Source: Clostridium gelidum (GTDB taxonomy: Bacteria; Bacillota; Clostridia; Clostridiales; Clostridiaceae). From it: a stretch of 64,000 bases of DNA. The notes below the pieces were generated by a model. That model made no database searches. It was not told where the DNA came from and worked only from the letters and a program-made list of their open reading frames with translations. This document shows, piece by piece, positions 60,067 to 64,000 of the stretch. The translations under genes were made by a program, and so were the position numbers. The DNA lies in NCBI RefSeq assembly GCF_019977655.1, contig NZ_AP024849.1:74501-138500 (forward strand), in the 5' to 3' direction. Numbering within the stretch: the first letter of the stretch is position 1; each line of letters starts with the position of its first letter.

Positions 60067-61518
60067 ATGATTAAAATAGTGGGATTAGGACCAGGGGCTA
60101 AGGAAGCATTGACTATAGGAACAATCTGTGAACTTGAAAGCAATAAAAATGTATTTTTAAGGACAGAAAAGCATCCAACAGTAGATTACTTAAAAGAAAA
60201 GAAAATTATATTTGATACTTATGATAATGTTTATGAAAGTATAGGCAGTTTTGATGAGGTATATTTAAACATAGCTAATGACTTGATTAAAAAGCATGAG
60301 AGGCTAGGAGATTTAGTTTATGCAGTGCCTGGTCATCCGTTAGTCGCAGAGAGATCAGTATTTAATTTAATAGAGTTATGCAAAGAAAATAATATAGAAT
60401 ATAAGATAATACCAGCAGTAAGCTTTATTGATGCCATGATTGAGAGTCTTAGAATAGATCCAATAGGAGGATTGAAGGTTATAGACTCCTTTGATATAGG
60501 TAATCAGATTTTAGACAAGAGAATAGGAACTATAGTTACTCAGGTGTATAATCAATTAATAGCATCAGAAGTCAAAATAAAGCTACTAGAGCAATATAAT
60601 GATGAAACACAAATTTATTATGTCAGAGCTGCAGGAATAAAAAATCAAGAAAGCATAAGAATAATACCCTTATTTGAATTAGATATGCAAGAGGATATAG
60701 ATTATTTAACATCTATATACATTCCAAAGGACTTGAAAAATAAAAAGGACTTCAATGACCTTTTAGAGATAATAGAAGTATTAAGAAGTGAAGATGGTTG
60801 TCCGTGGGATAGGGAACAAACTCACAAGTCTATTGAAAAAGCTTTAATAGAAGAAAGTTATGAAGTTATAGATGCAATTGATCAAGAGGATGACAATTCT
60901 TTGATTGAGGAATTGGGAGATGTGCTCCTTCAAGTTGTTTTTCATGCATCTATTGGAAAAGAAGATGGATACTTTGATATAAGTGATATAATTGAAGGAA
61001 TATGCAATAAAATGATAAGCAGACATCCACATGTCTTTAAAAGTTGTAATGAATTAAATTCTTCAGACGAAGTACTTGTAAAATGGGATGAATTAAAGAA
61101 AAAAGAAAAGGGTTATAGTAGTCTTACAGAAGAAATGAAGGGTATAACAAAAGGATTACCAGCACTTTTAAGGGCACATAAAGTTCAAGAGAAGGCAAGA
61201 AAGGTTGGATTTGATTTTGACGATGTAAGTTTTGCTATAAATAAGGTAAAAGAAGAACTTAAAGAAGTAATGGATGTATATAATACAGAAAATATGGAGA
61301 AAATAAAAGAAGAAATTGGAGATTTATTATTTTCATGTGTTAATGTTGCAAGATTTTTAAAAGTAGATGAAGAAATAGCATTAAATTGGACTATAGATAA
61401 GTTTATAAAAAGATTTGATTATATTGAGAGAGTTGCAAAAGAAAAAAGCATTGAATTAACTAATATGAATATAGATGAAATGGATAAGCTTTGGGAAATT
61501 TCAAAAAAATTAGAATAA
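60067..61518 (+). CDS. mazG: MazG-family pyrophosphohydrolase with N-terminal methylase-like domain (YabN)
   Basis: This 483-residue fusion has an N-terminal tetrapyrrole/corrin methylase-fold domain (about 1-215, IVGLGPGAKEALTIGT). Two MazG domains follow, the first with LRSEDGCPWDREQTHKSIEKALIEESYE and EELGDVLLQVVFH and a later EEIGDLLFSCVNVARFL. It hydrolyses non-canonical nucleoside triphosphates to monophosphates. The role of the methylase domain is unknown. GAAGGAGAG precedes the ATG, 19 bp after spoVB. Confidence 0.93.
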   Translation: MIKIVGLGPGAKEALTIGTICELESNKNVFLRTEKHPTVDYLKEKKIIFDTYDNVYESIGSFDEVYLNIANDLIKKHERLGDLVYAVPGHPLVAERSVFNLIELCKENNIEYKIIPAVSFIDAMIESLRIDPIGGLKVIDSFDIGNQILDKRIGTIVTQVYNQLIASEVKIKLLEQYNDETQIYYVRAAGIKNQESIRIIPLFELDMQEDIDYLTSIYIPKDLKNKKDFNDLLEIIEVLRSEDGCPWDREQTHKSIEKALIEESYEVIDAIDQEDDNSLIEELGDVLLQVVFHASIGKEDGYFDISDIIEGICNKMISRHPHVFKSCNELNSSDEVLVKWDELKKKEKGYSSLTEEMKGITKGLPALLRAHKVQEKARKVGFDFDDVSFAINKVKEELKEVMDVYNTENMEKIKEEIGDLLFSCVNVARFLKVDEEIALNWTIDKFIKRFDYIERVAKEKSIELTNMNIDEMDKLWEISKKLE

Positions 61519-61737
61519 TATACAATTTAAATAAAGGAATTCCTTAGTTTATGCAGAATAATTATTTATAGGAACTATGTTGTAACGATTTATTTGGATT
61601 ATTTAGTTATATATAGGGAAAGAAAGCGTTTTTCTATAGACGGGTAGCTGAAGAGGTTATATAATAAAGAAGTGCAATTTAGTACATAAAGAAAACAGTT
61701 AGAAAATATATAACTGGATTTTAAGGAGGATGTTATT

Positions 61738-62013
61738 GTGAATAAAGCAGAATTAATAACTAGTATGGCAGAAAAGAGTAAATTAACAAAAAAGGATGCA
61801 GAATTAGCATTAAAAGCTTTGATTGAAAGTGTTGAGGAATCATTAGAAAAAGGTGAAAAAGTTCAATTAGTTGGATTTGGAACTTTCGAAACAAGAGCAA
61901 GAGCAGCTAGAGAAGGAAGAAACCCTAGAACTAAGGAAGTTATAAACATTCCTGCAACAACAGTTCCAGTATTTAAAGCTGGTAAAGAATTCAAAGATAA
62001 AGTAAACAAGTAA
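61738..62013 (+). CDS. hup: HU-type DNA-binding protein
   Basis: This 91-residue histone-like protein begins MNKAELITSMAEKS and contains the beta-arm GRNPRTKEVINIPATTVPVFKAG. It compacts DNA as a dimer. The start is a GTG preceded by AAGGAGG. A 219-bp gap upstream probably holds its own strong promoter. A terminator follows. Confidence 0.96.
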   Translation: MNKAELITSMAEKSKLTKKDAELALKALIESVEESLEKGEKVQLVGFGTFETRARAAREGRNPRTKEVINIPATTVPVFKAGKEFKDKVNK

Positions 62014-62039
62014 TATAACAAAAGTTAGTCAGAGTAAAT

Positions 62040-62067
62040 AAGAACCCGAGTTTTCTCGGGTTCTTTT
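62040..62067 (+). terminator. Terminator of hup
   Basis: AGAACCCGAG-TTTT-CTCGGGTTCT forms a 10-bp GC-containing stem, followed by TTT. Confidence 0.92.
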
Positions 62068-62083
62068 AATAAAGGAGAAAGGT

Positions 62084-62344
62084 ATGAGATTAGATAAATA
62101 TTTAAAAGTATCTCGTATTATAAAGAGAAGAACTGTAGCTAAAGAGATATGTGAGAGTGGACGTATATTAATAAATGGTAAATTAGCAAAACCTTCTACA
62201 AAGATAAAAGAAGGAGACGTAATCCAAATAACATTTGCTAATAGAATATTAAAAGCAGAGATAATTAATATAGCAGAACATGTAAGAAAAGAAGATGCAA
62301 AAGAAATGTATGTAATTATTGAAGGAGAAGAAGATGTGGAGTAG
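62084..62344 (+). CDS. rqcP: S4-domain RNA-binding protein RqcP (YabO)
   Basis: This 86-residue S4-domain protein begins MRLDKYLKVSRIIKRRTVAKEICESGRI. YabO/RqcP binds 50S subunits and helps RqcH add C-terminal alanine tails in ribosome quality control. It lies in the conserved yabN-yabO-yabP-yabQ-divIC order, but here a terminator and repeat elements separate it from yabP. AAAGGAG precedes the ATG. Confidence 0.93.
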   Translation: MRLDKYLKVSRIIKRRTVAKEICESGRILINGKLAKPSTKIKEGDVIQITFANRILKAEIINIAEHVRKEDAKEMYVIIEGEEDVE

Positions 62345-62378
62345 AAACTAATTAAGTTAGTTTATCTACTCTTTCTTT
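62339..62378 (+). terminator. Terminator-like hairpin at the end of rqcP
   Basis: GAGTAGAAACTAA pairs with TTAGTTTATCTACTC (one bulge or mismatch), followed by TTTCTTT. It overlaps the stop codon. Confidence 0.7.
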
Positions 62379-62398
62379 AGTATATGAAAATAGACTTA

Positions 62399-62627
62399 AG
62401 GCACAATCAAAAAAACAACAAATCCATATGCTAGTATATTTTCCATCGTAGGAAGATCGACTCGCATACGCTCACTGAGTAAGTGATTCACACCAAATCA
62501 TAGATTTGGGTTCACTGCTAACGTCAGCAAAATGTGATAATAGGCCTGCTATGATGGCACTTTACTTCCTTGCCTCATGAAAAATATTCATGGCAGTTTT
62601 GGACTTGTTATTTATTTTCATGTGCCT
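62399..62627. mobile_element. MITE-like inverted-repeat element, copy B (229 bp)
   Basis: The ends start AGGCACA and, inverted, AGGCACA (TGTGCCT at 62621-62627). They continue inward as related repeats up to AATCCA/TGGACT. The right 95 bp, including AATAGGCCTGCTATGA and ATGAAAAATATTCATGGCA, closely matches copy A. The middle holds about 70 bp absent from A and is G+C-richer than its surroundings. No gene is present. Confidence 0.75.
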
Positions 62628-62655
62628 AATCCATTAAAGATTCAACATTCTAAAT

Positions 62656-62737
62656 TACAATATATAAGCATATATTGTATAAGGCACATTCAAAAAATAA
62701 CAAACCGACATGCTTGACTATTTTATTTTATGTGCTT
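62656..62737. mobile_element. MITE-like element, copy C (56 bp), preceded by a small palindrome
   Basis: AGGCACATTCAAAAAATAAC (62682-62701) and the inverted end AAGCACATAAAATAAAATAG (ending at 62737) are related inverted repeats with almost no interior. Just upstream, TACAATATAT-AAGC-ATATATTGTA (62656-62679) is a perfect 10-bp inverted repeat. The element ends 27 bp before the yabP start codon. Confidence 0.5.
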
Positions 62738-62763
62738 AAGAAGAATGAATGGAGGAATTTTTA

Positions 62764-63057
62764 ATGGAGAAAAAAGTAGAAAATAAAATAGAAGATAATA
62801 AGTCTAATTTAGCTTTAGAAGATAGAAAAAAGTTAACTTTAAGTGGTGTTATTGAAGTTATAAGTTTTGATGATCAGAAAATAGATTTAACAACTAAGTT
62901 AGGAAATTTAACTATTAAGGGAGAAGAGTTAAAAATGAATAAATTAGATGTACAAAATGGCGATGTTATAATTGCTGGAAGTATTGCATCTATAGTGTAT
63001 AATGGAAAGGTATCAAAAAAGAGCAATGAAAGTATAATAAGTAAAATATTCAAGTAG
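62764..63057 (+). CDS. yabP: Sporulation protein YabP
   Basis: This 97-residue protein of the YabP/YqfC family has the core KLTLSGVIEVISFDDQKIDLTTKLGNLTIKG. In Bacillus YabP is a SigE-controlled protein needed for sporulation. The ATG at 62749 is in frame, but GGAGG within it identifies the ATG at 62764. yabQ follows 6 bp later. The MITE-like element C lies where its promoter would be expected. Confidence 0.93.
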   Translation: MEKKVENKIEDNKSNLALEDRKKLTLSGVIEVISFDDQKIDLTTKLGNLTIKGEELKMNKLDVQNGDVIIAGSIASIVYNGKVSKKSNESIISKIFK

Positions 63058-63063
63058 GATAGT

Positions 63064-63456
63064 ATGCCGTTAGAATTAAATATGCAAATTAATCTTGTTA
63101 TATACAGCCTAGTTGGTGGTTTTATAGCAGGAATTTTATTTGATATATATAGAGGAATAAGAGGTATTAACTCTATAAAAATATTGATAATAATAGAAGA
63201 CATATTATTTTGTATACTTATTGCCCTAATTGTATTTACTTTTTTGTTATACACTAATTATGCATTCTTAACTCCCTACGTATATGCTTTTATAATTATT
63301 GCCATTTTATTATATTTTAGATTTATTAGTAAATATTTTTATGTCAGTGAATTGGTAGTATTTAAAATATTTTGCAAGTCAATCCGAGTATTGTTGAAAA
63401 ATGTATGGTATCCATTAAAAATAATTGCCTATAAAATCACCGATAGAAGGAAATAA
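63064..63456 (+). CDS. yabQ: Sporulation protein YabQ
   Basis: This 130-residue membrane protein has about four hydrophobic segments and the YabQ-type start MPLELNMQINLVIYSLVGGFIAG followed by FDIYRGIRG. YabQ is required for the spore cortex in Bacillus. It is translationally close to yabP. GTAGGATAGT is a weak ribosome-binding region. Confidence 0.9.
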   Translation: MPLELNMQINLVIYSLVGGFIAGILFDIYRGIRGINSIKILIIIEDILFCILIALIVFTFLLYTNYAFLTPYVYAFIIIAILLYFRFISKYFYVSELVVFKIFCKSIRVLLKNVWYPLKIIAYKITDRRK

Positions 63457-63533
63457 GAAAAAAATTACTTGAATAATAGAAGGATAGTGTTTACAATAGA
63501 CATAAGAGAATTTGTAAAATAGAGGTTCTATAG

Positions 63534-63827
63534 ATGGAAAAAAAGTTAATATTAAAAAAAGTGATAATTGCGGTATGTATTATTTTCTTTGCTTTTAGCT
63601 ATATTAGGCAAAGTATAACTATGAATAGAATTAAAAAAGAAATTGATAATAAGCAATTGCAGCTAGATGAAGTTAAGCAAAAAAATGAGAGACTTCAAGA
63701 TGAAGTTGAGAAAATCAATTCAGACTCATCAGATTATCTTGAGAAATTAGCAAGGGAAAGGCTTGGAATGATTAAGCCTGGAGAAAAAGTTGTTAATGGT
63801 GAGGCAATAGACCAAAATTCTAATTAA
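63534..63827 (+). CDS. divIC: Septum formation initiator DivIC (FtsB/DivIC family)
   Basis: This 97-residue bitopic protein has one membrane segment (about residues 8-24) and an extracytoplasmic coiled coil (about 28-65). The C-terminal DYLEKLARERLGMIKPGEKV is the family hallmark. It works with DivIB and FtsL in the divisome. It is separated from yabQ by 77 bp. AGAGGTTCTATAG precedes the ATG. Confidence 0.93.
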   Translation: MEKKLILKKVIIAVCIIFFAFSYIRQSITMNRIKKEIDNKQLQLDEVKQKNERLQDEVEKINSDSSDYLEKLARERLGMIKPGEKVVNGEAIDQNSN

Positions 63828-63967
63828 CTTTCATTATATAGAAAAGCTTATAAAACTCTGAATAAAATAATAATTGAATTGATATCTTAAATTAAAGAAC
63901 GTCTGCATAATAGCATTTGTTCTTATAAATTTATATATTTTTAAATTTAAGGAGGAGTCTTTTAAAC

Positions 63968-64000
63968 ATGACCTTAATGGCAGGAAACATAGTAGACGGA
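63968..64000 (+). CDS. Start of the next gene, probably S1-domain RNA-binding protein YabR (partial)
   Basis: The ATG follows AAGGAGG, and only MTLMAGNIVDG is visible before the window ends. The N-terminus and the position after divIC fit the S1 RNA-binding YabR protein. The sequence seen is too short to prove it. Confidence 0.55.
   Translation, partial: MTLMAGNIVDG

Overview
The window is AT-rich chromosomal DNA of an anaerobic, spore-forming Firmicute, very probably Clostridium sensu stricto. The style recalls the C. beijerinckii group, but that is from memory and was not checked. Evidence: strong GGAGG ribosome-binding sites, many TTG/GTG starts, sporulation genes (spoVG, spoVT, spoVB, yabP, yabQ), an anaerobic class III ribonucleotide reductase, a Re-type citrate synthase candidate, and gene order shared with the Bacillus subtilis origin-proximal region (tatD-yabE-rnmV-ksgA; purR-spoVG-glmU-prs; pth-mfd-spoVT-spoVB-yabN-hup-yabO-yabP-yabQ-divIC-yabR). 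No rRNA, tRNA, CRISPR, phage or transposase gene was seen.

Region 1 (1-12.3 kb) is a nucleoside salvage block: uridine phosphorylase, cytidine deaminase, phosphopentomutase, a YczE-like membrane protein, purine nucleoside phosphorylase, a BMP-type nucleoside ABC importer (lipoprotein, ATPase, two permeases), transaldolase, deoC and transketolase. Nucleosides are imported and split, and the pentose phosphates pass to the non-oxidative pentose phosphate pathway. Region 2 (12.5-22.1 kb) holds a chemoreceptor and the ribose operon rbsKDACB. A consensus promoter and a perfect 20-bp palindromic operator precede rbsK. A near-identical second transaldolase and a LacI-type repressor, likely RbsR, follow.

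Region 3 (22.2-31.5 kb) carries tatD, the G5/3D-domain gene yabE, rnmV and rsmA, then two unrecognised proteins, lgt, a lipoprotein, an Mrp/NBP35 Fe-S scaffold ATPase and a ferredoxin. Region 4 (31.6-40.7 kb) has a small orphan gene and nrdD under a clear NrdR box. A citrate block (Re-citrate synthase candidate plus aconitase) lies between nrdD and nrdG. An aldose-epimerase-like gene and 3-methyladenine glycosylase follow. Region 5 (40.8-45.5 kb, minus strand) has an HD-GYP protein, asnS and murC.

Region 6 (45.8-64 kb) is the conserved purR-to-yabR block, with a two-component system between prs and pth. The most unusual non-coding content is a family of short inverted-repeat, MITE-like elements (four copies of 56 to 229 bp plus one possible relic), an interleaved (pseudoknot-type) set of perfect inverted repeats after nrdG, and a 15-bp helix that would bury the spoVB ribosome-binding site. 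I saw no obviously new multi-gene system. The best candidates for something undescribed are these repeats, the 588-residue protein at 26.1 kb and the small orphan gene at 31.6 kb.
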